Below, piece by piece: positions 1-8,465 of a stretch of 64,000 nt of DNA. Source of the DNA: Rhodospirillales bacterium (GTDB lineage: Bacteria; Pseudomonadota; Alphaproteobacteria; ATCC43930; CGMCC-115725). A model generated the notes under the pieces. It did not search any database and was not told the DNA's origin. It was given only the letters and a program-made list of their open reading frames with translations. The position numbers were made by a program, and so were the translations under genes. Position 1 is the stretch's first letter. Every line of letters begins with the position of its first letter. The stretch is from positions 33,831-97,830 of the forward strand of contig CANJCB010000015.1 in NCBI GenBank assembly GCA_947473305.1, given 5' to 3'.

Positions 1-728
1 GCGGGACCGGCATCAAGGCCTCCGTGCTCGATGTCAAGGGGCGCATGGCGGCAAAGCGCGTGAGAGCGGACACGCCTCATCCGCTCCGGTCAGCGACGCT
101 TCTGCATGTGATCGACGGGCTGACCGCGGGACTGCCCGGTTTCGACCGCATATCGCTGGGATTCCCGGGTGTCGTGCGAGCGGGCCATGTCGTCACCGCA
201 CCCAACCTCGGGACGGCGGATTGGGCCGGCGCGCCGCTCGCACGGCAATTGTCCGCCCATTTCCAGCAACCCGCCCGTATCCTAAACGACGCGGATGTCC
301 AAGGCCTCGGGATCATCAAAGGCCAGGGCGTTGAAATGGTCATCACGCTGGGCACGGGTCTGGGAAGTTCGCTTTTCAGCGACGGGCAGATTGCCCCCCA
401 CCTCGAACTGGCGCATATGCCCTTCCGCAAAGGGCTGACCTTCGAGGACTACGTCTGCAACGCCGCCCGCAAGCAGGTCGGCCGCAAGACCTGGAACCGC
501 CGTGTCAGGCGAATCATCGAGACGATCCGCATCCTCGTCAATTTCGACACGCTGCATGTCGGCGGCGGAAATGCCAAACACCTGCGGGGCGATTTGCCCG
601 AGGGCGTGATCTTGGCATCGAACGAAGCCGGTATAATCGGCGGCCTGCGTCTCTGGGACGACAAGGTTTGGCGCCTCGTGCCCGAGGGCAGCCTGCGCTC
701 TCCCTTCACCCTCGTCCGACGATCCTAG
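1..728 (+). CDS. Polyphosphate-glucokinase-like ROK sugar kinase (5' truncated)
   Basis: The frame is open from base 3, so the N-terminus lies outside the window. The first visible residues, GTGIKASVLD, are the end of the DxGGTxIK phosphate-binding motif. ILNDADVQGLG carries the catalytic aspartate and LGTGLGSSLF is the second glycine-rich motif. The segment ELAHMPFRKGLTFEDYV replaces the zinc-binding CxCGxxGC motif of ordinary ROK proteins and is typical of polyphosphate/ATP glucokinases, which phosphorylate glucose to glucose-6-phosphate in the cytoplasm. LHVGGGNAKHL and NEAGIIGGL close the fold. The stop codon lies in a CTAG palindrome shared with the stop of the convergent oxygenase gene. 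Phosphoryl donor not readable from sequence. Confidence 0.8.
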   Translation, partial: GTGIKASVLDVKGRMAAKRVRADTPHPLRSATLLHVIDGLTAGLPGFDRISLGFPGVVRAGHVVTAPNLGTADWAGAPLARQLSAHFQQPARILNDADVQGLGIIKGQGVEMVITLGTGLGSSLFSDGQIAPHLELAHMPFRKGLTFEDYVCNAARKQVGRKTWNRRVRRIIETIRILVNFDTLHVGGGNAKHLRGDLPEGVILASNEAGIIGGLRLWDDKVWRLVPEGSLRSPFTLVRRS

Positions 729-1231
729 ATAATAAAGGCGAGAATACCCACCGAGAGATCCCGGTCGATCAGGGTCACCTTCTTGAGCGCGATCCGAAGT
801 GCGCCGTCCTCGGCCCGCAGCACATGCTCCATACGGGTGACGATGGTCCGCAACTCGCCAAGACCGGTCTGGCGGAAATCGCCGACCCGGGTCTCGTAGA
901 TCACCTGGTTCGACCGGATCAGGATATTCCCCGCCTCGACCCCCGCTCCGACCGTCACATTGGAGATCAGATGGACCGTCCGGGACGGTGGCGATTGCGA
1001 AGGAAAGCGCGTCCGCATCAAGTGATGCACCCGCTCTTCGCGCCGCAACGGCGGGTCGTAGATGATCGAAACCGACTGATCGCGCGGCTTCGTCTCATCG
1101 ATGGGAATCCAATAGAGCCCGTCCTTGGTGAAGAGGGGCAGCCAATCGTCGAAGAGCCTGTCATCGAGGATTTGGGCCTCGCGATAGAGGAAATCCTCAG
1201 CTTCGGCGCGCGTCATCGAAGGCATCGCCAT
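725..1231 (-). CDS. Aromatic-ring-hydroxylating dioxygenase, beta subunit
   Basis: A 168-residue protein of the small-subunit family (cone-shaped NTF2-like fold) that scaffolds the alpha subunit in the hexameric oxygenase. AEDFLYREAQILDDRLFDDW followed by LPLFTKDGLYWIP is the family N-terminal signature. I start it at the ATG at 1231, which overlaps the alpha-subunit stop by one base (TGATG); an upstream start at 1363 would run deep inside the alpha gene and is unlikely. Order on the minus strand is SDR, alpha, beta. No reductase or ferredoxin gene is adjacent. Confidence 0.88.
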   Translation of the reverse strand: MAMPSMTRAEAEDFLYREAQILDDRLFDDWLPLFTKDGLYWIPIDETKPRDQSVSIIYDPPLRREERVHHLMRTRFPSQSPPSRTVHLISNVTVGAGVEAGNILIRSNQVIYETRVGDFRQTGLGELRTIVTRMEHVLRAEDGALRIALKKVTLIDRDLSVGILAFII

Positions 1232-2529
1232 CACGCCTCGCTCATGAGCTGACGCCACCGCCGCCAGAAACCGCGCATGCAGGCCTCGCTCGACGGCTTC
1301 CCCTGCACGTCGCCGGATTCCAGCACCGTATCGGTATCCACTCCGCGCTCCAGGAGCACCCAATCGACAGCACGACCCGAGAGGCCTTCGTGGTTGATGG
1401 CGAACATCTCCATATCGTCGGTCGCCCCATAGCCGGCGGGGCTGTAGAAACGCTCCTGCGCATGAAGCACGCCCTCGTTATAGGCGTCGGGCGCCCCCTT
1501 CAGCGCATAGGGATAGATCGTGACTTCCGTGAGGTCCGGCGCGATCGGCCGCCAGGTCCGGATCTGCTGATGGATCATGCCCATGTTCGGGAACATGCTG
1601 ATGATCCCCCGGCCAGCGATCCAGGCCAGTTCGTCCTCGCCATATTTGTCCTTGAGAACCTTGTAGTGCTCGGCGAAGCGACCGGTCAGCAAGGGCTCGA
1701 GCGTCCCGAGCTGCGCATCGAGAATACCGTGGCCCTGGGGAGTGCCCCAGACATTGCCGCGATAGCGCTGCTTGCGCATCTCCGCCGTATTGCCGCCGGG
1801 ATGGAGACCGAAATTGCCGGTCGTATCGCCGTATTTGCTTTGCAGATCGACGAAAGCCCGGTGGACGAAAAGGAAGTGATAGTCGTCGACGATATTTTCA
1901 GTCTGAAATTTCCAGTTGCCCTTGTAACGCGCGACGAAGGGTTGTGACCGTAGCACGATCTCCCCTTCGGGCGACTGGTTGAGACGCCGGTCGATGATCG
2001 TCCTGGCGCGTCCCAGATGCTGGAGCAGAGGCTGCACCGCGTCGTTGAAGCTCGCGAAGACGAAGCCACGATAGACCTCGACCTTCGGCACTTTGAACAA
2101 CCCCTTGGGCTGATCGAAATCCGCCGAATAGCCGCCAACCTCGTCCTTATGCGTCACCGCCACGAGCTTGCCGTCGTTGGTATAGACCCAGCCGTGATAG
2201 GGACAGTCGAACTGCTGGGCGTTGCCGTGCGCCTCGCGGCAGAGCACCGCGCCCCGATGCATGCAGCGATTGACGAAGACGTTGATCACATCGCCATCGC
2301 CCCGCGTGACGATCACCGGCTGGAGGCCGATGTAGCTCGTCTTGTAGTCGTAGCGGTTGGGGATCTCGCTGGTATGGCCGACATAGATCCAGGTCTTCTC
2401 GAAGATGCGGCCCATCTCCGCCTCGAAGACTTCGCGGTCCGTATAGGCCTTGGTGTGGACCCGGAACGTATGGGGCTTGTCGAGGACCAGCCCGTCGATT
2501 GCGTTGTTCGCGATGATTCCGCCTTCCAT
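1231..2529 (-). CDS. Aromatic-ring-hydroxylating dioxygenase, alpha (Rieske) subunit
   Basis: A 432-residue catalytic subunit. The Rieske [2Fe-2S] ligands are C89, H91, C109 and H112 (CMHRG then CPYHGW). The mononuclear iron site appears as ENIVDDYHFLFVH, with the bridging aspartate at 215/216 and histidines 218 and 223. The family inserts O2 into aromatic rings using electrons from a reductase with or without a ferredoxin. The chosen ATG follows TTGAGGGCCGAG, where the Shine-Dalgarno overlaps the SDR stop codon; a TTG at 2541 is the alternative. Substrate unknown; the anthranilate/benzoate-type architecture suggests a substituted benzoate or N-heteroaromatic (inference). Confidence 0.92.
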   Translation of the reverse strand: MEGGIIANNAIDGLVLDKPHTFRVHTKAYTDREVFEAEMGRIFEKTWIYVGHTSEIPNRYDYKTSYIGLQPVIVTRGDGDVINVFVNRCMHRGAVLCREAHGNAQQFDCPYHGWVYTNDGKLVAVTHKDEVGGYSADFDQPKGLFKVPKVEVYRGFVFASFNDAVQPLLQHLGRARTIIDRRLNQSPEGEIVLRSQPFVARYKGNWKFQTENIVDDYHFLFVHRAFVDLQSKYGDTTGNFGLHPGGNTAEMRKQRYRGNVWGTPQGHGILDAQLGTLEPLLTGRFAEHYKVLKDKYGEDELAWIAGRGIISMFPNMGMIHQQIRTWRPIAPDLTEVTIYPYALKGAPDAYNEGVLHAQERFYSPAGYGATDDMEMFAINHEGLSGRAVDWVLLERGVDTDTVLESGDVQGKPSSEACMRGFWRRWRQLMSEA

Positions 2530-2537
2530 CTCGGCCC

Positions 2538-3269
2538 TCAATCCATGAATCGGCCACCGGAGAGATTAAGCGTCTCCCCGGTCACATAACCCGCGTCCTT
2601 CGACGCCAGATACAGCACGGCATGCGCCGCCTCTTCCGAACGCCCGAAGCGCCCGACCGGCACGCCCTTGGCAACCTCTTTCTGGTGTTCCTCGGACATG
2701 GAGGCCACCTGCACGTCGAAAAGCGCGGTCGCGATGCAATTCACGGTAACGCCGGTCGGGGCAAGATCCGCCGCCATGGAACGGGAAAAAGTAATGAGCC
2801 CGCCCTTCGACGCCGCATAGGGCGAGACGCCGCCGTGGACGCCTGTCTTGCCGGACATGGAACAGAGGGAAATGATCCGCCCGCCCTTGCGCGCCACCAT
2901 GCGCCGGGCCGTCTCCTGCAGGCAGAGAATCACGTCGATCAGTTCCCGCTGCACCACCCGCGCGATCTCGTCGGGGGCGATGTCCAGCACCTTGGCAACC
3001 TTTACCGGCCGTGCCGACATGACCAGCACGTCGAGCCCGCCCAACTCCTTCTCGCAGCGGTCGAGGAAGCTTGTGACCGATTGGGTTTGGGCCAAGTCGA
3101 CTGGGATGATGAGGGCTTCGGGCGGATGCTGCTTCGGAGACTCGCCGAACTCGCCCACCGCGACCCTGGCACCCTGCTCCAGGAAAGCGCGGACGATGGT
3201 CGGACCCACTCCCTCTGATGCGCCAACCACCGCAACTGCCTTGTCCTTGAATTCCGATACGCCGCTCAT
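2538..3269 (-). CDS. Short-chain dehydrogenase/reductase (candidate cis-diol dehydrogenase)
   Basis: A 243-residue classical SDR. The cofactor motif is VGASEGVG near residues 15-22 (a variant of TGxxxGxG). The catalytic residues are S137/S139, Y151 and K155 (SPYAASKGG), and the C-terminal GETLNLSGGRFMD is typical. It lies immediately upstream of the oxygenase subunits on the same strand, with its stop next to the alpha-subunit start. It may therefore re-aromatise the cis-dihydrodiol made by the dioxygenase; that role comes from context, because the fold alone only shows NAD(P)-dependent alcohol/ketone chemistry. Confidence 0.85.
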   Translation of the reverse strand: MSGVSEFKDKAVAVVGASEGVGPTIVRAFLEQGARVAVGEFGESPKQHPPEALIIPVDLAQTQSVTSFLDRCEKELGGLDVLVMSARPVKVAKVLDIAPDEIARVVQRELIDVILCLQETARRMVARKGGRIISLCSMSGKTGVHGGVSPYAASKGGLITFSRSMAADLAPTGVTVNCIATALFDVQVASMSEEHQKEVAKGVPVGRFGRSEEAAHAVLYLASKDAGYVTGETLNLSGGRFMD

Positions 3270-3325
3270 CGTGCCTCCGCCATCAATTGCGGGAGACTAA
3301 GCCGGAACGATCGAGGCTTCTAGCC

Positions 3326-4096
3326 CTAAGAGCGGGCGCCCGCTTTGCTCAGGAGTTCCCGGATTTCGAGGCTGAGTTCGGCGAAGCGCGGCAGACCCCG
3401 GACCTCCATCGAGCGCGGGCGCGGCAAGCCCACGTCGAGATTGGCGATAATCCCGTTCGGCGGCCGCCCCATGACGACGATCCGGTCGGAGAGCGTCACC
3501 GCCTCGTCCGCGCTATGGGTGATGAAGATCACCGTCTTGCGGCTTTCCGCCCAGATCCGCTGAAGCTCATAGCCCATGCTTTCCCGCGTATGGGCGTCCA
3601 GCGCCGCGAAGGGCTCGTCCATGAGCAGCACATCGGGCTCGGCGATCAAGGCGCGGGCAAGATTCACCCGCTGCCGCATGCCCCCCGAAAGCTGATGGGG
3701 ATAGGCGTTGGCGAAATCGGGGAGGCCCACGGTCTCGAGATGAGCGAGCGCGCGTTCCCGGATCTCCTCTTTCCCATAGCGCTTCTGCATCTCGACGCCG
3801 AGTTCGACATTGCGCAGCACGCTGCGCCAGGGCAGGAGAGAAGCATCCTGGAACACCACCGCCCGCGCCGGCCCCGGCCCTGTCACCGGCTTGCCATCCA
3901 CGGTGATGGCCCCGCTGGTCGGCGTCAGAAGCCCCGCGATCAGGTTCAGCAGCGTGGTCTTCCCGCAGCCGCTCAAGCCGACGATGGTCAGGAATTCACC
4001 GTCGGCGATATCGAGCGAGAGGTCCTTCAGCACGAAACGATGTTCGTTGTCCGTCTCGAACGCCATGGAAACCCGGTCGACCGCTATACGCGCCAT
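3326..4096 (-). CDS. ABC importer ATPase, nitrate/sulfonate/taurine (SsuB/TauB) type
   Basis: A 256-residue nucleotide-binding subunit: Walker A GLSGCGKTT, signature LSGGMRQRVNLARAL, Walker B LLMDEPFAALD and switch histidine in IFITHSADEAV. The ATG at 4096 begins MARIAVDRVSM; a longer reading of this frame to 4873 only runs out of frame through the permease. It is the last gene of a four-gene unit (binding protein, two permeases, ATPase) transcribed leftwards. It energises import of a small organic solute, possibly the aromatic acid handled by the neighbouring dioxygenase (inference). Confidence 0.9.
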   Translation of the reverse strand: MARIAVDRVSMAFETDNEHRFVLKDLSLDIADGEFLTIVGLSGCGKTTLLNLIAGLLTPTSGAITVDGKPVTGPGPARAVVFQDASLLPWRSVLRNVELGVEMQKRYGKEEIRERALAHLETVGLPDFANAYPHQLSGGMRQRVNLARALIAEPDVLLMDEPFAALDAHTRESMGYELQRIWAESRKTVIFITHSADEAVTLSDRIVVMGRPPNGIIANLDVGLPRPRSMEVRGLPRFAELSLEIRELLSKAGARS

Positions 4097-4110
4097 CTCA
4101 AAAATTCTCC

Positions 4111-4854
4111 TCAGACCGGACGCCAGGTCACGAAAGACCGCTCGATCCGCGCGAAGCCGGTATTGAGCAGGATGCTCGTGAACACGATCCAAGCCACCGC
4201 GGCATAGACCCGAGCCATATCGAGTTCGTTGCCGTAGCGCACGATGAGATATCCTAAGCCTCCGCCCGAGGCGAAGAATTCGCCCACGATAACACCTACC
4301 AACACGCGGCCGACGCCGATACGCAAGCCCGCCATGATCATCGGCACGGCTGCCGGGACCACGATGCGCAGCGCCAGTTCCAGGGGGTTCGCGCCGAAGA
4401 CGCGGCCCACATTGACGAGATCCTTGCCCACTTCGCGCACGCCATCGCGGGTGCTGGCGATCACGAAGACGATGCCGCTCATGATGCCGAGGCAAATCGG
4501 CACGCCGGGGCCAACGCCCAGGGTCACGATGAAGAAGGTCGTGAAGACGACGAGCGGCGCCGCATAGAAAAACCACATCAGCGCGCCAAGGAGCGCGTCG
4601 AGCTTCTCGCTTTGCGCCAGCACGACGCCGATCACGACACCCGAGAAACCGGTCAGCAGCAGCGAGACCACGATCTCGAAGCCGGTGGAGAGGAAATCCG
4701 GCCAAACTTCCCCAGGCAAGGTTACGACCTGCCACAAGACCGTGGAGAACGGCGGCAGAAAGACCGGATGCATGAGGCCGGTGCGGCTTGCCACCTCCCA
4801 GGCGAGGAACGGGATCACAAGTCCCAAGAGACGCGGGATCCAGCGCCGGTTCAT
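4111..4854 (-). CDS. ABC importer permease (SsuC/TauC type), first copy
   Basis: A 247-residue inner-membrane protein with about six hydrophobic segments. The cytoplasmic coupling loop (the EAA-like motif) is LVNVGRVFGANPLELALRIVVPAAVP. The start is ATG at 4854, sharing ATGA with the stop of the upstream permease, so the two are translationally coupled. Two permease genes in one unit suggests a heterodimeric channel rather than the usual SsuC homodimer. Substrate not deducible. Confidence 0.88.
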   Translation of the reverse strand: MNRRWIPRLLGLVIPFLAWEVASRTGLMHPVFLPPFSTVLWQVVTLPGEVWPDFLSTGFEIVVSLLLTGFSGVVIGVVLAQSEKLDALLGALMWFFYAAPLVVFTTFFIVTLGVGPGVPICLGIMSGIVFVIASTRDGVREVGKDLVNVGRVFGANPLELALRIVVPAAVPMIMAGLRIGVGRVLVGVIVGEFFASGGGLGYLIVRYGNELDMARVYAAVAWIVFTSILLNTGFARIERSFVTWRPV

Positions 4855-5621
4855 GGGGTGCGCCAACCCGCAAAGGAACGGTCGAGCAGGTTGACCGCGC
4901 CGATGAGGCAAGCCCCGGCCGCCGCCACGAAGAGGGTTATGAAGGCGAGAAGATCGGCGTTCATGCCGTTTTGTCCCCGGCTGATCCAGAGGCCCAGGCC
5001 CCGCTGGGTCGCATACATCTCACCCACCAGCACCGCGGTCAGCGCACGACCGACACCGAGCCTGGTCCCACTCAGCACCGCCAGCAGGGAATGGGGCAAC
5101 ACCACCTTTAAGAAGATATCGAGCCGGCTCGCGCCATAGACACGGGCCGCCCGCAGATAAGCGTCCGGCACCGCCGCAGCACCGGCGCGACCGCTCACGA
5201 GGACCGGAATCACCGCACCGATGAAGGCGAGCGCGACCTTCGAATTGGGTCCGATACCGATGATCATGATGATCGGGATGACCAGCGCCACGGTCGGCGT
5301 CGCGTTCAGCATCAGAAGCGGCAGTTCGACCGCGTTCCAGCCCGCCCGCCAGCGCCCCAGGATAACGCTGAGCGGCGCCCCCACGAGAAGCGACAGGGCG
5401 AGCCCGATGCCGAGCGTGCGGAAGGTAACCGCGATATCCGCCCAGATCTTGCCCTCGTCGAAGAGCCGCCCGCCCTCCTGATAAGCTCCGATGGGCGAAC
5501 CGATCAAACCGCGATCGACAAGACCCACCGAGACGAGCAACTGCCAGAGGGCCAAAAATCCGACGAGCCCGCCGGCGCCCAGAAGGAGCCGGCCGACCCG
5601 CCGCGACCCCTTATTGGACAT
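4851..5621 (-). CDS. ABC importer permease (SsuC/TauC type), second copy
   Basis: A 256-residue membrane protein with the coupling loop YLRAARVYGASRLDIFLKVV and the downstream leader LPHSLLAVLSGTRLGVGRAL typical of the family. It overlaps the binding-protein stop by 11 bases and the next permease start by ATGA, so all subunits appear to be made from one message. It is paralogous to its neighbour, as expected for a heterodimer pore. Confidence 0.88.
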   Translation of the reverse strand: MSNKGSRRVGRLLLGAGGLVGFLALWQLLVSVGLVDRGLIGSPIGAYQEGGRLFDEGKIWADIAVTFRTLGIGLALSLLVGAPLSVILGRWRAGWNAVELPLLMLNATPTVALVIPIIMIIGIGPNSKVALAFIGAVIPVLVSGRAGAAAVPDAYLRAARVYGASRLDIFLKVVLPHSLLAVLSGTRLGVGRALTAVLVGEMYATQRGLGLWISRGQNGMNADLLAFITLFVAAAGACLIGAVNLLDRSFAGWRTP

Positions 5622-6600
5622 ACCGGAGGTCGAAGATCTGCTGAACGAGCGCCGCCGGGCTATCCGCCTTCAACTGACCGTTTTCGAGCGCATCGGCCGC
5701 CAGAGGCTCGCAGCCGGCGAGCAATTCCTTGAGCCGCGCCTTATGCTCCGCCACCGTGGGAAAGGTCGCCTCGCCGAGCGATGCCTTCGCATCCTCGCTG
5801 GGACTCGCGGAATTGAGGCTCAGATATTTGGCGATCATGGCATTCGCTTCTGGCGAGCTGCGGATCCACAGGGACGCGTCGTCCATCGCCGCGAGGAAGC
5901 GTTTCATCGCCTCCTGGTTCTTGGCGATATAGTCCTCCTTGGCCCAGAGCACCTCGAGCGCGAAGTCCTTGGAATAATCGGCCATCTTGGCGAGTTCCTT
6001 GACCTTGCCCCGGCGCATGACCTCGTAGGTCTCGGGGACCGCGCTCAGCGCAAGCTGCACGCGCCCCGCTTCGAGCGCCGCGGTTCGCTGCCCGGGATTG
6101 CCGGCTTGCACGTATTTGATCTTGTTGGGATCGAGGTTCGCCCGCTTGAAGAGATAGCGGGTCACCACATAGTCGAGGCTACCGATCCCGCTGACCGCCG
6201 CCGAGGCGCCCTTGTTCACCGCGTCCTGGAGCGAGGCGATCTCGGGGGATGCGAGGAGGTGGTAGAACGCGGCACCCGTCTCCACATAGAAGGCCTTAAC
6301 CGGGAGATTGCGCTGGCGCAGCACCAGCACCGAGGAAAGGCCGGTATGGGCAATGTCGATTTCGCCCGAGACCGCCGCCGTATTCAACTCCGGCGAGCCC
6401 CGGAACTCGGTGACCTCGACATCGAGGCCATGCTTCTTGAAGAAGCCCTGCTGCTCGGCGACAGTGCCCCGAAGCATGCCAAGGCTCGGACTCAACTTGC
6501 CGAAGCGCAGCTTGATCATGTCCTGGGCTTGGGCTTCCACCATGCCGAAAGCCAGCATGAGGCCGGCCAGAGCGACCGCCAGAATTTTGTTCTTCTTCAC
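5611..6600 (-). CDS. NMT1/SsuA-like periplasmic solute-binding protein
   Basis: A 329-residue lipid-free binding protein. The GTG at 6600 is preceded by GAGGAGG five bases upstream, and the product begins MKKNKILAVALAGLMLAFG with a signal peptide ending near AQAQ. The mature domain begins IKLRFGKLSPSLGMLRGTVAEQQG, where the aromatic/polar cradle and AEQQGFFKKHGLDVE are characteristic of the NMT1/SsuA family. It delivers the ligand to the permeases encoded just downstream. NMT1-type proteins bind very different ligands (sulfonates, aromatic acids, thiamine precursors), so the substrate is open. Confidence 0.87.
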   Translation of the reverse strand: MKKNKILAVALAGLMLAFGMVEAQAQDMIKLRFGKLSPSLGMLRGTVAEQQGFFKKHGLDVEVTEFRGSPELNTAAVSGEIDIAHTGLSSVLVLRQRNLPVKAFYVETGAAFYHLLASPEIASLQDAVNKGASAAVSGIGSLDYVVTRYLFKRANLDPNKIKYVQAGNPGQRTAALEAGRVQLALSAVPETYEVMRRGKVKELAKMADYSKDFALEVLWAKEDYIAKNQEAMKRFLAAMDDASLWIRSSPEANAMIAKYLSLNSASPSEDAKASLGEATFPTVAEHKARLKELLAGCEPLAADALENGQLKADSPAALVQQIFDLRYVQ

Positions 6601-6809
6601 AGAAACCTCCTCGCTCGGGGGATCGGCGCTCTGCGCCGCCGCGACGCTTTTTCTTGCCCGGGTAGTTTTGAAACAGCGACCCTGGCAAATCAAGCCCAAG
6701 GAGCACCGCCCCGGCCGCGAATGTCAACAATCCGCAACCTTTGAGGCCACTCGACGCTGGCGACAAGAAGTGCCAGGGTTCGGCAATCGTCCAAATCCGG
6801 GAGGTCGCT
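6601..6809 (+). promoter_or_regulatory. Divergent intergenic region between importer and TPP-enzyme genes
   Basis: A 209-base gap between two GTG-started, divergently transcribed genes, each with a strong Shine-Dalgarno. It must hold two promoters. TGTCAACA at 6722-6729 is a loose TGTNNACA match of the kind bound by GntR/FadR-type regulators. No convincing -35/-10 pair could be picked by eye. Confidence 0.4.
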
Positions 6810-8363
6810 GTGAGAGGTGCTGAAAGTCTGGTTCATACGCTCGTGAAGGGCGGCGTCGATCATTGCTTCGCCAATCCCGGCACCAGCGAGATGCATTTTG
6901 TCGCAGCGCTCGACGTGATCCCGGGCGTGCGCTGCGTGCTGGGCCTCCAGGAGAATGTCGTGACCGGCGCGGCCGACGGCTTCTGGCGGATGACGGACAA
7001 TCCCGCCGCGACCCTGCTCCATTGCGGGCCGGGCCTCGCGAACGGCCTCGCCAATCTTCACAACGCGCGGCGCGCCCGATCCGGCATCGTCAATGTGGTG
7101 GGCGACCAGGCGACCTATCACCGTCCCTTCGACGCGCCGTTGACGGCCGATACGGAAGGCTGGGCGCGCGGCGTCTCCGCCTGGGTCAGGACTTCGGTGA
7201 AGGCTGAAACGGTTGGCGCAGACGCAGCCGTCGCGATCCAGACGGCGCGCACTTACCCCGGACAGATCGCGACCCTGATCCTGCCGTCCGATTCCTCCTG
7301 GAACGAAGGGGGCGTGGTGGGAGAGCCGCTGCCGGTGGCGCCGCCCGCAGGGCTTGATCCGCAGCAGGTGAAGAACGCCGCCCGCATCCTGCGCGAGAAG
7401 AAGAACGCGCTGCTGCTTCTGGGCGGAAGAGCGATGCGCGAGGAAGGCCAGCGGCTGGCGCATCGGATCGAGGTTGCCACCGGCTGCAAGGTGATGAGCG
7501 AGATCTATAATGGCCGCTTCCAACGCGGCCGCGGGCGGCTTCCCATCGACCGGGTGCCCTATGCGGGTGCGGCCGCCAGGGAGATGCTGAAGTCCTACGA
7601 GCATATCGTGATGGCAGGGGCGATCCCGCCGGTCGCCTTCTTCGCCTATCCCGACCGGCCGAGTTTCCACCATCCGGAGAATGCGGGGCTCTATGTGCTG
7701 GCCCGTCCCGAACAGGACGTGCTGCAGGCACTCCAAGCCCTGGTCGACGAACTCGGCGCGCCCGAGGCCGCGATCCCAGATGCAGGGCCCCGTCCTGAGT
7801 TGCCGAAAGGCGCTATATCGCCGGAGAGCGTCGCCGCTCTCGTTGCGGCCCTGATGCCCGAGAATACCATCGTCGCCGACGAATCGATCGGCTACGGCCG
7901 TGCCTTCGGCCGAGCCACCCTGTCAGCGCCTCCCCATGACTGGCTGCCGCTCACCGGCGGGGCCATCGGCTGCGGCCTGCCGCTGGCAACCGGGGCCGCT
8001 GTCGGCGCGCGCTCCATCGGCCAGGGCGACCGCCGCGTGCTGAACCTCCAGGCGGACGGTTCGGCCCTCTATACGGTTCAGGCGCTCTGGACCCAGGCCC
8101 GGGAAAAGCTGCCGGTCACGACTCTCATCTTCGCGAACCGCAAATATGCGAGCCTTTTGGACGAATATCGCGGCGTCGGCGCCAATCCGGGCCGCACAGC
8201 AATCGATATGCTGGACCTCGGAAACCCGGATATCAACTGGGTCCATCTCGCCGCCGGAATGGGTGTCGAGGCAGCCAAAGCGGAAACGCTGGACGCTTGC
8301 GCCGACCTGATGCGGCAGTCCTTCAAGCGTCCGGGGCCGTTTCTGATTGAATTGGTGATTTAA
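6810..8363 (+). CDS. Thiamine-diphosphate-dependent enzyme, acetolactate-synthase-like
   Basis: A 517-residue three-domain TPP enzyme. FANPGTSEMHFVAALD and LQENVVTGAADGFWRM lie in the PYR domain; the latter holds the glutamate that activates TPP. The central domain follows. The PP domain carries the Mg-TPP motif LQADGSALYTVQALWTQAR ending in FANRKY. The GTG at 6810 is placed by GGGAGG five bases upstream. The NPGTSE subgroup contains benzoylformate, phosphonopyruvate and other 2-oxoacid decarboxylases besides ligases; here it probably decarboxylates or carboligates a 2-oxoacid from the surrounding catabolic pathway. It lacks the FAD-binding features of AHAS that I would look for. Confidence 0.85.
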   Translation: MRGAESLVHTLVKGGVDHCFANPGTSEMHFVAALDVIPGVRCVLGLQENVVTGAADGFWRMTDNPAATLLHCGPGLANGLANLHNARRARSGIVNVVGDQATYHRPFDAPLTADTEGWARGVSAWVRTSVKAETVGADAAVAIQTARTYPGQIATLILPSDSSWNEGGVVGEPLPVAPPAGLDPQQVKNAARILREKKNALLLLGGRAMREEGQRLAHRIEVATGCKVMSEIYNGRFQRGRGRLPIDRVPYAGAAAREMLKSYEHIVMAGAIPPVAFFAYPDRPSFHHPENAGLYVLARPEQDVLQALQALVDELGAPEAAIPDAGPRPELPKGAISPESVAALVAALMPENTIVADESIGYGRAFGRATLSAPPHDWLPLTGGAIGCGLPLATGAAVGARSIGQGDRRVLNLQADGSALYTVQALWTQAREKLPVTTLIFANRKYASLLDEYRGVGANPGRTAIDMLDLGNPDINWVHLAAGMGVEAAKAETLDACADLMRQSFKRPGPFLIELVI

Positions 8364-8370
8364 GGGTTTG

Positions 8371-8450
8371 TCATTGCGAGCGCGAGCGAAGCAATCCAGA
8401 TCTGGTCGCCGGAAAAATCCCTGAATTGCTTCACCGCGTTCGCAATGACG
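8371..8450. repeat. REP-like palindromic element between convergent genes
   Basis: Two arms of about 30 bases form a long imperfect inverted repeat. The left arm starts GTCATTGCGAGCGCG and the right arm, read on the opposite strand, starts GTCATTGCGAACGCG; both continue to GAAGCAAT. The arms are separated by about 20 bases. This consensus (TCATTGCGAGC...GAAGCAATC) is widespread as a dispersed palindrome in Proteobacteria genomes. It sits exactly between the convergent ends of the TPP-enzyme and deacetylase genes, where it could also stop transcription from both sides. Only one copy was seen in the window. Confidence 0.7.
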
Positions 8451-8465
8451 GCGTGAAGGTCGCGC

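Noticed and set aside
3326..4873. A 515-codon minus-strand frame suggesting an ATPase with a long N-terminal extension
   Set aside because: The extension reads the permease gene out of frame. The ATPase motifs begin at 4096.
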